DNA of 64,000 nucleotides from Saprospiraceae bacterium (GTDB lineage Bacteria > Bacteroidota > Bacteroidia > Chitinophagales > Saprospiraceae), in assembly GCA_016716335.1 (NCBI GenBank), contig JADJWN010000021.1, positions 124,001 through 188,000 of the forward strand, read 5' to 3'. Below are positions 8,853 to 17,956 of this stretch, one piece after another. The number at the start of each line of letters is the position of its first letter. Within the stretch, counting starts at the first letter, position 1. The notes below the pieces were generated by a model, which saw nothing but the letters and a program-made list of their open reading frames with translations, was not told the DNA's origin and ran no database searches. The position numbers and the translations under genes were made by a program.

Positions 8853-10256
8853 TTAATGCATGAATGTTGATTGAACCTTTTTCTCTAAAGCCACAACTGT
8901 GTCTTTGAATAAAGTATCAGTGTCCATAAGATCCTGAACTGCCTTGAGGGAATAAATGACCGTACTATGATCTCTTCCCCCAAATGAATCACCTATTGTT
9001 TTTAATGAACTGTTTGTATAGTTTTTGGCAAGATACATGGACAATTGTCTTGCAATAACTACAGACCTCAATCTGGTCTTTCCCTGAAGTTTTTCTACAG
9101 GCAACTCAAAATATTTGGCCACAAGTTGTTTAATGTTTTCAACAGATATCTCTTTATCAGCCTGACTTACAAACTGTTTAATCACATCCTTAACCAACTT
9201 GATATCTATCTTCACTTTGTTGAAGGCTGATTGAGCAACCAAAGATAATATCACGCCTTCCAGCTCCCTGATGTTGTTTTTAATATTATTGCATATATAT
9301 TCTTTGATCTCTTCCGAGAGATCAATATCCTGTTCTTCTAATTTGGCATTCAGGATTTTCATTCGGGTCTCGAAATCCGGAATTCTCAGGTCAGCCACCA
9401 ACCCCCATTTGAACCTGGATATCAGTCGGTTCTCCACATCAGCAAGGTCTTTGGGTGCTCTGTCAGAAGTAAGTATGATTTGCTTACCTGCCTGATGCAA
9501 CTGATTGAATATATTGAAAAACAGATCCTGAGTCTTTGGTCTTCCAGCCAAAAATTGTATATCATCTACAATCAAGGTATCCACCATTTGATAGAAATTC
9601 ATAAAATCATTTACCGTGTGACTCTTGATGGCTTGAATCACCTGATTGGTAAATTTTTCAATGGTCACGTATAAAACCTGATGTTCAGGATGTTTTTTAA
9701 GGATTTCGTTGCCTATTGCATGGGACAGATGAGTCTTGCCTAAAGCAACATCCCCATATATTACCAAAGGATTGAAAGAGGTGCCTCCCGGCTTTCTTGC
9801 AATGGCTAAACCTGCAGATCAGGGGAATTTATTACAATCGCCTTCTATAAAATTGTCAAAAGTGTATTTGGGATTAAGCTGATGCTCTATCTTGATCTTT
9901 TTAATACCTGGAATCACAAAGGGATTCAAGTATTTGAGCTCATCATTGTTTATTTCAGATGGTGATTCCTGTTTGCTCTTATTTTTCCCGATTTTGAGAT
10001 GGTTCTCAATCAAAATATTGTATTCGAGACTACCGGTTGGCCCTAATTCCTGTCGTATAGCTTTTTTTAGTATGTCTATGTAATGTTCTTCAAGCCATTC
10101 GTAAAAGAATTTATTGGGTACCTGAATTGTTAAGACATTGTTGTGAAGCTTTACAGCTTTGACAGGCTCAAACCATGTTTTATAAGATTGAGGTTCAAGG
10201 TTCTTGCGAATAAAATTCAAACAGCCATTCCACACTGAGCTATGATCCTTCTCCAT
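8853..10256 (-). CDS. dnaA: Chromosomal replication initiator DnaA, interrupted by an in-frame TGA
   Basis: DnaA binds oriC and opens it for replication. The N-terminal domain (SVWNGCLNFIRKNLEPQSY) is followed by a linker, the AAA+ domain (GDVALGKTHL Walker A, LIVDDIQFL Walker B) and domain IV with GGRDHSTVIY for DnaA-box binding. The reading frame is continuous from 10256 to 8853 except for a TGA at 9819-9821, after DNFIEGDCNKFP and before SAGLAIARKPGG. The family normally has Arg here (RSAG), so a CGA-to-TGA change explains it. The two halves are in the same frame; no base is lost. A truncated initiator would lack the ATPase, so I expect a sequence error or readthrough rather than true inactivation, unless another dnaA exists. 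Confidence 0.95.
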
Positions 10257-10592
10257 TCAATTCACAGGTTTACAAAATAATACAATTGCTTAGATTCCAT
10301 TTGCAAATCGGCTTTTTCCACATTCCAACATCCACCTAAAAGGATCCTTGTACTTGGGAGTGTGCAAAGGTGTGAAATATTTTGTGAATGAAAAAAGAAC
10401 TTAATCGTTTTTTTTAAATTTTCAATATAAGGCTAAGTTATTGATTATCAATTTTATATATAAGTTAACAGCATTATTTAAAAATGTATGCTTTACAGCG
10501 ATTTAAACTTTATTAAAAACCGAAATTTATAAAAAATTGATATAAGATTAAGGTGTAGTTTACATTAAAAATCTTCTGTATATATCACTTAC
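10257..10592. other. A+T-rich intergenic region upstream of dnaA
   Basis: This 336-base gap has no plausible gene. It is very A+T-rich with many T and A runs, and must contain the dnaA promoter. One 9-mer, TTTTCCACA at 10314-10322, differs from the DnaA-box consensus TTATCCACA at one position. No cluster of boxes is visible, so I do not call an origin. Confidence 0.5.
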
Positions 10593-11516
10593 TTATCTGA
10601 TAAGGGTATTCCCGCAATGGACACAATGTCCTTTCTTATTTCTTTCGAAAACAACATCCAATCTTCCCAACATGATACCTGCCCAACCTACCTGATTTAC
10701 GACAACCTCCTTGTTTTGTTTATTTCTGTAAATGTCAGGAGTACGCATAAAGGTATGAGTATGTCCTCCGATTATAAGATCAATATCAGAGGACTCTGAA
10801 GCAAGTACCACATCAGATACTTTTTGCTCATTGTACTTATATCCCAGATGGGAAAGACAAATAATATAATCGCATTTATGATCGTATTTAAGGATACCAG
10901 CAATCTTATTGGCAGTCTGTAAGGGATCGATATATTTTGTCTCTTTATACAGGGATTCAGGCACTAATCCTTTCAACTCTATACCAATCCCAAACACACC
11001 TATCTTTAAAGGACCTTTTTTAAAAATGGTATATTCCTTAGTCTTACCATTCAAAACCGTATCTGAAAAATCATAATTGGCAACGAGTAAAGGAAAATTA
11101 GCATGAACCAGTTGTCTTTCAAGTCCTTCAATACCCGCATCAAAATCATGGTTACCAATCGTACAGGCATCGTATCCCATGGCGGACATTAATTTAAACT
11201 CGAGCTCCCCGCCAAAGAAATTGAAGTAGGGAGTCCCTTGAAAAACGTCACCGGCATCCAATAAAAGGACATGTTGCTGCTGTTCTCTGATTTTCCGGAT
11301 CAATCCGGCTCTCTTGGCAGCGCCCCCAAGACCCTCATTTCTGGACCCATCCATAGGAAAGGGTTCAATTCTGCTGTGTACATCATTGGTGTGTAAGATG
11401 GTCAACGTGATAAATTCCGGCCCCGGCTGAAAGTCAGTGGATGAAATAAATGGCAATCCGGAAAGAGCCAGTCCGGCAGCCATTGAGGTATCTTTTATGA
11501 ATGTTCTTCTTTTCAA
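10593..11516 (-). CDS. 5'-nucleotidase-type metallophosphatase, catalytic domain, Tat-exported
   Basis: The protein is the N-terminal, metal-binding half of the UshA/5'-nucleotidase family. It starts with a twin-arginine-like signal (KRRTFIKDTSMAAGLALSG) and contains the metallophosphoesterase motifs: ILHTNDVHSR, LLDAGDVFQGT, TIGNHDFDAG, ICLSHLGYK and IIGGHTHT. These residues bind the dimetal centre. At 307 residues it ends where the usual fused protein would go on to the substrate-binding domain, which here is encoded by the gene immediately upstream in the operon (11521-12278). The two genes are four bases apart. A split 5'-nucleotidase of this form is common in Bacteroidota. Its likely location is the periplasm. 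Confidence 0.9.
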   Translation of the reverse strand: MKRRTFIKDTSMAAGLALSGLPFISSTDFQPGPEFITLTILHTNDVHSRIEPFPMDGSRNEGLGGAAKRAGLIRKIREQQQHVLLLDAGDVFQGTPYFNFFGGELEFKLMSAMGYDACTIGNHDFDAGIEGLERQLVHANFPLLVANYDFSDTVLNGKTKEYTIFKKGPLKIGVFGIGIELKGLVPESLYKETKYIDPLQTANKIAGILKYDHKCDYIICLSHLGYKYNEQKVSDVVLASESSDIDLIIGGHTHTFMRTPDIYRNKQNKEVVVNQVGWAGIMLGRLDVVFERNKKGHCVHCGNTLIR

Positions 11517-11520
11517 AACC

Positions 11521-12278
11521 TTACTCTTTTATACGTTCTTCCAAATCTGCTTTAATTATTTCTCCGGCTTTATACCTTTCTTCAAGATGCCTGATTACAA
11601 GATCCCGTATAAAAAGTCCGGTATCCTGCGCTTCCTGACCTACCAGAAATGAGCAATTGTCCCCACCGTTAGCAACATAATCAGGTATAGCTACCCAATA
11701 ATACGTATTGATATCAAATGGCTTTCCCTTAATGAATACTCTACGGGCTTCGCCATACTCGGCAGTAAAAGTGATATTTTTACTTATCGGCCACCCGCCA
11801 TAATCCGCAATCCTGTCCAACAATTTTTTTGTAATCTCCCCTGATAGATGCATGATGTACAAGGTATTGTCAAAAGGCATCAATTCATAAATTTTACCTA
11901 CAGTAATATTTCCCTGTGGAAGGGAAGGTATTCTTAGACCTCCATAATTCTGAACTGCAAAATCCACTTCAGGATTAATCTTGACCGCCTCAGCGTACAA
12001 AATATCGGCAAACCAGTTGCCCATAGAAGAATTGGGTTTGTTTTTTACTAATTCGGTCTCGCTTATACCAATGATTTTATGCATGGTGCTGTCCAACCTT
12101 ATTTTGTACGGAGCTATGATTGCTGAGATGGCTGGATCTACCACTACTGCGGTCTTGTCAATTCTGACAGCTGAGGGCCTAACCTCTGTAACATATACCT
12201 GTTTACTACAAGAAATAAACAAAAAACAGCAAGTACTAAACTGATTTTCAGTGGTATTGAGATATTTGGATAATTCAT
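11521..12278 (-). CDS. 5'-nucleotidase C-terminal domain lipoprotein (frameshift in the signal peptide)
   Basis: This gene encodes the substrate-binding C-terminal domain of a 5'-nucleotidase as a separate protein. Recognisable parts are NWFADILYAEA, FAVQNYGGLRI, GNITVGKIYELMPFDNTL and PDYVANGGDNCSFL. The uninterrupted frame begins only at FISCSKQ. Adding one T to the T6 run (A6 at 12221-12226 on the plus strand) joins it to an ATG at 12276-12278 and gives MNYPNISIPLKISLVLAVFL-FISC, a textbook lipoprotein signal. That ATG also overlaps the previous gene's TGA as ATGA, which supports this start. It pairs functionally with the metallophosphatase gene four bases downstream. Confidence 0.85.
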
Positions 12279-12784
12279 TGCAATAATAGTTGGGCTTCTT
12301 TTCGTATGGCTGATTTTGCGTATTCCAGAGGATCTACCTTGTTTTCCTCCATGATTTTCTGTATATTTTCAATAACAATAGTGGGCGTAGATCCATTACT
12401 ATCTGATATTATATGCTGAATCTGATTTTTGGCAAGTCTGATGATACTCCAGAGTTGCTCAGATATATAGATTTGCTGGGTAAGATTATGTTCAAACTCC
12501 TGCTCAATCGCAATAAGCATGGCATTGGTCAGTTCTTTACCGCCCAGCTCCGTATGGTTGAGCCTGAGTGCAAGTTTTACCGGGTGTATCCTCTCACAAA
12601 AAAGCATCAATCTTTCATAGGCCTGAAGCTTCAGTGGCAAAACATTAGAAGCCTCTTTATTTCGCAATTTCAATTGCTCAAGACCCATTTGCTGCTGCAT
12701 ATATTGTTTAAACAGATAATAGACTGTTAAGAAAACGATTAAGGCAGGTAACGTCACTTTGATTATATCCAGTACAACTTCCAT
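12275..12784 (-). CDS. Conserved membrane-anchored protein of unknown function
   Basis: The protein starts at the ATG for MEVVLDIIKV; a GTG at 12808 would add eight residues. A single N-terminal membrane segment (VTLPALIVFLTVYYLF) is followed by about 140 mostly helical residues with the stretch LPLKLQAYERLMLFCERI and a C-terminal part ending KSAIRKEAQLLLQ. I recognise this as a protein type conserved in Bacteroidota, but I know no function. It overlaps the 5'-nucleotidase C-terminal lipoprotein gene by four bases (ATGA), so the three genes from 12784 down to 10593 probably form one transcript. Cytoplasmic orientation of the helical part is a guess. Confidence 0.75.
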   Translation of the reverse strand: MEVVLDIIKVTLPALIVFLTVYYLFKQYMQQQMGLEQLKLRNKEASNVLPLKLQAYERLMLFCERIHPVKLALRLNHTELGGKELTNAMLIAIEQEFEHNLTQQIYISEQLWSIIRLAKNQIQHIISDSNGSTPTIVIENIQKIMEENKVDPLEYAKSAIRKEAQLLLQ

Positions 12785-12921
12785 GTCAGCACTTAAATTT
12801 TTATGCACAATAGAACTATATAGGCTCCAATTCTGTTTAAAGTCTCAAATATTGAACTTTATCATCAGAAATCACTGCAAATTTCTTTAATTTTGTATCA
12901 ATTTATAAATAAGTTTTGAAT

Positions 12922-13275
12922 ATGGCAGTAGAAAGTGTTGGAATCGAAGCACCAGTAAAGCTCACAGACGGAGCGCTTACACAATTGAGAAGAATTCATG
13001 CAGAGCAAAATCTTTCTCCTGAGCATGGTCTTCGCATCGGTGTGAAAGGAGGAGGATGTTCAGGATTCAGCTATGTACTTGGTTTTGATGTACAGAAAGA
13101 AAAGGATGATGTTTTTGAAATAGGAGGATTTAAGGTTTTTATGGAAAAAGCACATGCCATCTATTTATTGGGTATGGAGATAGATTGGGTGGATGGTTTA
13201 AACAACAGAGGATTCACTTTTTCCAACCCCAATGCTAAGTCCACCTGTGGATGCGGCACTTCTTTTTCTGCCTGA
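12922..13275 (+). CDS. A-type iron-sulfur cluster carrier (IscA/SufA/ErpA family)
   Basis: The protein carries Fe-S clusters to apo-targets. The three conserved cysteines are present: one in KGGGCSGFSY and two in the C-terminal CGCGTSF. It has the usual length of about 117 residues. An upstream in-frame TTG would add two residues; the ATG at 12922 is preferred. A Bacteroidota -7-like element TAATTTTG is found at 12888-12895, 27 bases upstream. It stands divergently from the preceding membrane-protein gene and is followed at once by ruvB. Which member of the family (IscA, SufA or ErpA) it represents cannot be told from the sequence. Confidence 0.92.
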   Translation: MAVESVGIEAPVKLTDGALTQLRRIHAEQNLSPEHGLRIGVKGGGCSGFSYVLGFDVQKEKDDVFEIGGFKVFMEKAHAIYLLGMEIDWVDGLNNRGFTFSNPNAKSTCGCGTSFSA

Positions 13276-13302
13276 TAATAAACTTATCTTTAAATCACCT
13301 GC

Positions 13303-14328
13303 ATGAATCCCAACTTAGATCCTACACAGGCAAACTTCCGTCCTGAAGATAAACAGGTTGAAAAGGCATTGAGGCCTAAGGGATTGGATGATTTTCATGG
13401 GCAGTGGAAGATTGTAGAGAATCTTTCGATTTTTATCAAGGCTGCCAAAATGCGGGAAGAAGCACTTGACCATGTGCTGCTCCACGGTCCTCCCGGACTT
13501 GGTAAAACTACGTTATCATACATAGTAGCGAATGAGTTGGGGTCAAATTTGAAAATGACTTCAGGTCCGGTACTGGAAAAACCCGGAGATCTTGCAGGGT
13601 TGCTGACTAATCTTGAAAAGGGTGATGTTCTTTTTATTGATGAAATACACAGGCTGAACAATGTCGTGGAAGAATATCTGTATTCTGCAATGGAAGATTA
13701 CAGAATAGACATCATGATTGATTCGGGACCGAATGCAAGAAGTATTCAACTCACCCTGAACCCCTTCACCCTGGTAGGTGCCACTACAAGAATGGGGTTG
13801 CTCACTGCACCGATGAGAGCCAGATTCGGGATTACATTTCTGCTGGATTATTATGACGTGGTGACTTTGAAAAAAATTCTGTTTCGCAGTGCCTCAATCC
13901 TTAATGTGCAGATAGATGATGAAGGCGCTCATGAAATAGCAAGACGCAGCCGGGGTACACCAAGGATTGCAAATGCCCTGCTCCGAAGAATCAGGGATTT
14001 CGCACAAATCAAAGGCAATGGAAATATTGATCGCGAAATAGCACGATTTGGTCTTGATGCCCTAAATGTGGATGAAAGCGGTCTGGATGAAATGGACAAC
14101 AGGATTTTGGCTGCCATTGTCGAAAAATTCAAAGGTGGGCCCGTGGGTATCAGCACCATAGCTACTGCCGTTGGGGAAGAAGCCGGCACCATAGAGGAAG
14201 TGCATGAACCTTTTCTCATCATGGAAGGCTACATACAGCGTACGCCAAGAGGAAGAGAAGCCACTGCCAAGGCATACAAGCATCTGGGTAAAGTGCCGCC
14301 AACCATTGCCGGCACCTTGTTTAATTAA
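13303..14328 (+). CDS. ruvB: Holliday junction branch migration helicase RuvB
   Basis: RuvB is the hexameric AAA+ motor that drives branch migration with RuvA. The order of motifs is complete: RPKGLDDFHGQ, Walker A HGPPGLGKTT, Walker B LFIDEIHRL, sensor 1 VGATTRMGLL, Arg finger region MRARFGITF, and the C-terminal winged helix with EPFLIMEGYIQRTPRGR. At 341 residues its length is normal. It follows the iron-sulfur carrier gene by 27 bases on the same strand and may share its transcript. The next gene, typA, converges on it. Identification is secure. Confidence 0.97.
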   Translation: MNPNLDPTQANFRPEDKQVEKALRPKGLDDFHGQWKIVENLSIFIKAAKMREEALDHVLLHGPPGLGKTTLSYIVANELGSNLKMTSGPVLEKPGDLAGLLTNLEKGDVLFIDEIHRLNNVVEEYLYSAMEDYRIDIMIDSGPNARSIQLTLNPFTLVGATTRMGLLTAPMRARFGITFLLDYYDVVTLKKILFRSASILNVQIDDEGAHEIARRSRGTPRIANALLRRIRDFAQIKGNGNIDREIARFGLDALNVDESGLDEMDNRILAAIVEKFKGGPVGISTIATAVGEEAGTIEEVHEPFLIMEGYIQRTPRGREATAKAYKHLGKVPPTIAGTLFN

Positions 14329-14357
14329 CGCCCACCGTCAGCATAGCGTTGAAATCC

Positions 14358-16133
14358 TCAGGAAGGTCTGAAGGAAATTTTTCTCATCCGCAGACTTTGT
14401 GGAGTTACTTCCAGATATTCATCTTCTTTGATATATTCCATGGCTTCTTCCAGTGAAAACTGGACTTTCGGAGCGATTTTCACATTATCATCTGAGCCTG
14501 ATGCTCTGATATTGGTGAGTTTTTTACCTTTGATCACATTGATTTCCAAATCATTATCACGGGTATGCTCACCGAGCACCTGACCAATATAGACTTGCTC
14601 TCCCGGGTCAATAAAAAATCTGCCCCTGTCCTGCAGTCTGTCTATGGCATAAGGCAAAGCCTGACCCTGCTCCATGGAGACCAAAGAACCCTTCAGCCTC
14701 GTAGGAAGATCGCCTTTATAGGGTTCGAACTGCAGAAATCTGTGTGTCATCACAGCTTCTCCGGCTGTGGCTGTAAGAATATTATTTCTGAGGCCTATCA
14801 AACCCCTTGAAGGAATTTCAAACTCTAAGTGCTGGACATCTCCTTTTGGTTCCATCACTTTGAGCAATCCTTTTCTTTGCGTCACCAATTCTATAACCTT
14901 ACCGGAAGTGCTTTCAGGTACATCGATCACTAATGTTTCAACGGGTTCGCACTTTACTCCATCAATCTCCTTGATAATGACCTGAGGTTTTCCTACCTGC
15001 AATTCATAGCCTTCCCGTCGCATCGTCTCAATCAATACACTCAGGTGAAGTACACCTCTTCCGTACACATTGAATTTATCTTCGGTCTCTCCATCTTCCA
15101 CACGTAATGCCAGATTTTTCTCTGTTTCTTTGTACAAACGCTCCCTAAGATGTCTTGAGGTCACAAATTTGCCTTCCTTACCAAAAAAAGGAGAGGTATT
15201 AATCGTAAATAGCATACTCATGGTGGGTTCGTCCACCTCTATTCTGGGCAAAGGTTCAGGTTGGTTGAGGTCGGTAATAGTATCTCCGATTTCAAAATCT
15301 TCAATTCCTACTACTGCGCACAAATCTCCGGCACGTACGGAGGATACTTTGCTTTTCCCCAATCCTTCGAAGACAAACAACTCCTTGACTCTGACCTTTT
15401 TCATGGAGCCATCCTTCTTGCAAAGGAAATAATCTTTATTTTCTTCCAGATCGCCTCTGAAAACCCTTCCTATAGCAAGCCTTCCCTGAAATGCATTGTA
15501 ATCCAAAGAGGTAATCCCCATCTGTACCGGTCCTTCTTTGTAAGGTGCCTCCGGAATTACATCCAGCACTGCCTGCAACAGAGGTCTGATATCCTTGGTA
15601 CGGGTATGCGGATCAAAGCTCATCCACGAATCTCTGCCGGACCCAAAAAGTGTAACAAAATCAAGCTGCTCTTCAGTAGCTCCCAGATTATACATAAGAT
15701 CAAATACATCGCTTTGCACCTCTTCAGGTCTGCAATTTTCCTTATCAACTTTATTGATGACTACGATGGGTTTTAATCCCAGATCAATGGCTTTACTCAA
15801 TACAAAGCGGGTCTGAGGCATAGGACCTTCAAATGCATCTACCAAAAGCAATACTCCATCCGCAAGATTAAGGACTCTTTCTACCTCTCCACCAAAATCA
15901 GAGTGACCCGGAGTATCTATTATGTTAATCTTCACTCCATTGTAATTGACCGAAACGTTCTTGGACAAAATGGTTATACCTCTTTCTCTTTCCAGATCAT
16001 TATTATCCAGAATCAACTCGCCGGTATCTTTCCTCTCATCCAGAGCCTTGCATTCATGAATGATCTTATCTACCAGTGTCGTCTTTCCGTGGTCAACGTG
16101 TGCTATAATAGCTATATTTCTAATAGAATTCAT
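14358..16133 (-). CDS. typA: Ribosome-associated GTPase TypA/BipA
   Basis: TypA is a translational GTPase of the EF-G type that binds ribosomes and affects stress responses and ribosome assembly. The G1 motif AHVDHGKTT opens the protein; G2 RERGITI, G3 DTPGHSDFG and G4 NKVDKENCRP follow. The EF-G-like domains and the TypA-specific C-terminal part (VMTHRFLQFEPYKGDLP) are present. Its 591 residues are typical. Convergent with ruvB, and upstream of it on the same strand is the DEAD-box helicase gene, which is also linked to RNA and ribosome work. No disruption is visible. Confidence 0.97.
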   Translation of the reverse strand: MNSIRNIAIIAHVDHGKTTLVDKIIHECKALDERKDTGELILDNNDLERERGITILSKNVSVNYNGVKINIIDTPGHSDFGGEVERVLNLADGVLLLVDAFEGPMPQTRFVLSKAIDLGLKPIVVINKVDKENCRPEEVQSDVFDLMYNLGATEEQLDFVTLFGSGRDSWMSFDPHTRTKDIRPLLQAVLDVIPEAPYKEGPVQMGITSLDYNAFQGRLAIGRVFRGDLEENKDYFLCKKDGSMKKVRVKELFVFEGLGKSKVSSVRAGDLCAVVGIEDFEIGDTITDLNQPEPLPRIEVDEPTMSMLFTINTSPFFGKEGKFVTSRHLRERLYKETEKNLALRVEDGETEDKFNVYGRGVLHLSVLIETMRREGYELQVGKPQVIIKEIDGVKCEPVETLVIDVPESTSGKVIELVTQRKGLLKVMEPKGDVQHLEFEIPSRGLIGLRNNILTATAGEAVMTHRFLQFEPYKGDLPTRLKGSLVSMEQGQALPYAIDRLQDRGRFFIDPGEQVYIGQVLGEHTRDNDLEINVIKGKKLTNIRASGSDDNVKIAPKVQFSLEEAMEYIKEDEYLEVTPQSLRMRKISFRPS

Positions 16134-16166
16134 ATGCTGTATTATTCAATAAATCTTATTCAGTTT

Positions 16167-17822
16167 TTATCGCTGTGCATCCCTCTGGATGATAATTTTT
16201 CTGCCTTTATATTTCAGCAGCTTTCCTGAACTTTCCATTTTCCTGGCAAAGCGTTTATCCACTTCAATCAATGAATGACGTTTGTGGAGGTCAATATATC
16301 CTATCTGACGTTTACCGATGCCTGTATGCCGGCAGATTATGTCCAGTAATGTGCCCGGACTTACATCATCTATTTTTCCTATATTGACATAGAAAACTTC
16401 AGAATGTGGCGAGCTGTGATGAGATTTACTTTCTTTACCAAAAGACTTTTCTCTGCCTGCCGGCATCTTCCTTTTCTCTTGTCTGGACCGGTCTGCAATA
16501 TGTACATTGAGGTCATCTTTTTCCACTTTTTTGTACAGCTTGTTGAATTCCAGGGCCAGCATCTTTTCGACCAATTCTTCCTTGGTCAGGCTTTTTAGTA
16601 ATTCCAGAGCTTTTTCCTTTATGGAATCGTTCAGCTCTATGGTATCGGTCTGCAACAGCTTTTCTGTCCACTTCTCCAGTTTTTTGTCATACATCTGAGA
16701 TTGCAGAGGCACTTTAATGTGCTTAATCTCAATACCCAGCATTTTTTCAAAGTACCGGATCCTGGAGATGTCCTGCGGTGTTACTATTGCGAGAGATGTA
16801 CCTTTTTTACCAGCTCTGGCGGTTCTTCCGCTTCTGTGTGTGTAATACTCAATATTATCCGGCAGGGAATAATGTACCACGTGGGTAAGAGAATCCACAT
16901 CAATGCCTCTTGCTGCCACGTCTGTGGCCACGAGAATCGGGGTAGTTTTATTTCTGAATTTGGCCATAACAGCATCCCGCTGAGCCTGTGACAGGTCACC
17001 GTGCAAAGGCTCTGCTCTGTACCCTTCCTTCTCGAGATATTCTGCAAGTTCCTGTGTGTCTATTTTGGTTTTACAGAATATCACTCCGTAAAAATCGGTA
17101 AGATAATCCAGTACTCTTTTTAATGCCGCTTCTTTATCTGCCTTCGATACATATATATATTTATGCTCGATATTCTGATTGGTTTTGCTTTCTGCATTGA
17201 CTTTTACCTCAAAAGGGTCTGACATATATGTCCCTATAATTCTTCGGATCTCAGGTGGCATGGTGGCAGAAAACAACCAGATGGATTTTGTATCCGGAGT
17301 GTACTGAAGGATTTTGTCCACATCTTCCTGAAAGCCCATATTGAGCATTTCATCTGCTTCATCCAGAATCAGAAACTCAAGTTTATCGAGTTTAACAGCT
17401 TTACGGTCAATGAGGTCCTGCAATCTTCCGGGAGTGGCTATCAATATATGAGGGGTACTTTTTTTTAGGGCACGGAGGTTGGAGGTAATCGCTGTACCAC
17501 CATATACCACCTCTACTCTCAATCCTTTTTTATATTTTGAAAATACATCGAGCTCCTTTGCAATCTGCTGTGCCAGTTCGCGGGTAGGTGCAAGGATAAG
17601 GCTGTAAATGTAATCGGCATCTGGTCTGAAAAATTCAATAAGAGGCAATCCGAATGCAGCAGTTTTACCTGTTCCGGTCTGAGCAAGTCCGATAAAATCA
17701 GGCTTTTCCTTTAACAGCACGGGAATTGCCCTTGCCTGTATTTCTGTAGGGTTTTCAAATCCTATTTCTGACAGGACCTTCAGAATTTCTTCGGAAAGCC
17801 CCAGTTCTCTAAAGTTCAACAA
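16167..17822 (-). CDS. DEAD-box ATP-dependent RNA helicase with C-terminal RNA-binding domain
   Basis: The helicase core carries all DEAD-box motifs: the Q motif (NPTEIQARAIP), motif I AQTGTGKT, PTRELAQQ, TPGRLQD, DEADEMLNMGF, motif III SAT, and HRSGRTARAGKKG. After the core comes a charged helical stretch and, from about residue 475, a DbpA-like RNA-binding domain (FYVNIGKIDDVSPGTLLDII). This layout fits the CsdA/DeaD group, which unwinds RNA in ribosome assembly and at low temperature. The protein has 551 residues. It lies 33 bases upstream of typA on the same strand. The subgroup name is inferred from the C-terminal domain. Confidence 0.93.
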   Translation of the reverse strand: MLNFRELGLSEEILKVLSEIGFENPTEIQARAIPVLLKEKPDFIGLAQTGTGKTAAFGLPLIEFFRPDADYIYSLILAPTRELAQQIAKELDVFSKYKKGLRVEVVYGGTAITSNLRALKKSTPHILIATPGRLQDLIDRKAVKLDKLEFLILDEADEMLNMGFQEDVDKILQYTPDTKSIWLFSATMPPEIRRIIGTYMSDPFEVKVNAESKTNQNIEHKYIYVSKADKEAALKRVLDYLTDFYGVIFCKTKIDTQELAEYLEKEGYRAEPLHGDLSQAQRDAVMAKFRNKTTPILVATDVAARGIDVDSLTHVVHYSLPDNIEYYTHRSGRTARAGKKGTSLAIVTPQDISRIRYFEKMLGIEIKHIKVPLQSQMYDKKLEKWTEKLLQTDTIELNDSIKEKALELLKSLTKEELVEKMLALEFNKLYKKVEKDDLNVHIADRSRQEKRKMPAGREKSFGKESKSHHSSPHSEVFYVNIGKIDDVSPGTLLDIICRHTGIGKRQIGYIDLHKRHSLIEVDKRFARKMESSGKLLKYKGRKIIIQRDAQR

Positions 17823-17956
17823 AGTAATATTTTAAATTTTACTGCAAAGATAGGCAAATATTTCGCAGCAAGACGATAATTTCCAGCACTTACAGACAGA
17901 AATATTGTTAAAGTGCATTAACACCACAATTTCATCACAGAATTGAATGGTCTCTG

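Noticed and set aside
8853..10256. Reassignment of TGA to a sense codon
   Set aside because: TGA is a normal stop for several intact genes here, such as the E2 gene and the membrane protein gene at 12275, and no other conserved gene has an internal TGA.
10257..10592. oriC next to dnaA
   Set aside because: Only one near-match to a DnaA box is seen and there is no cluster. A G/C-skew plot of the whole chromosome would be needed.
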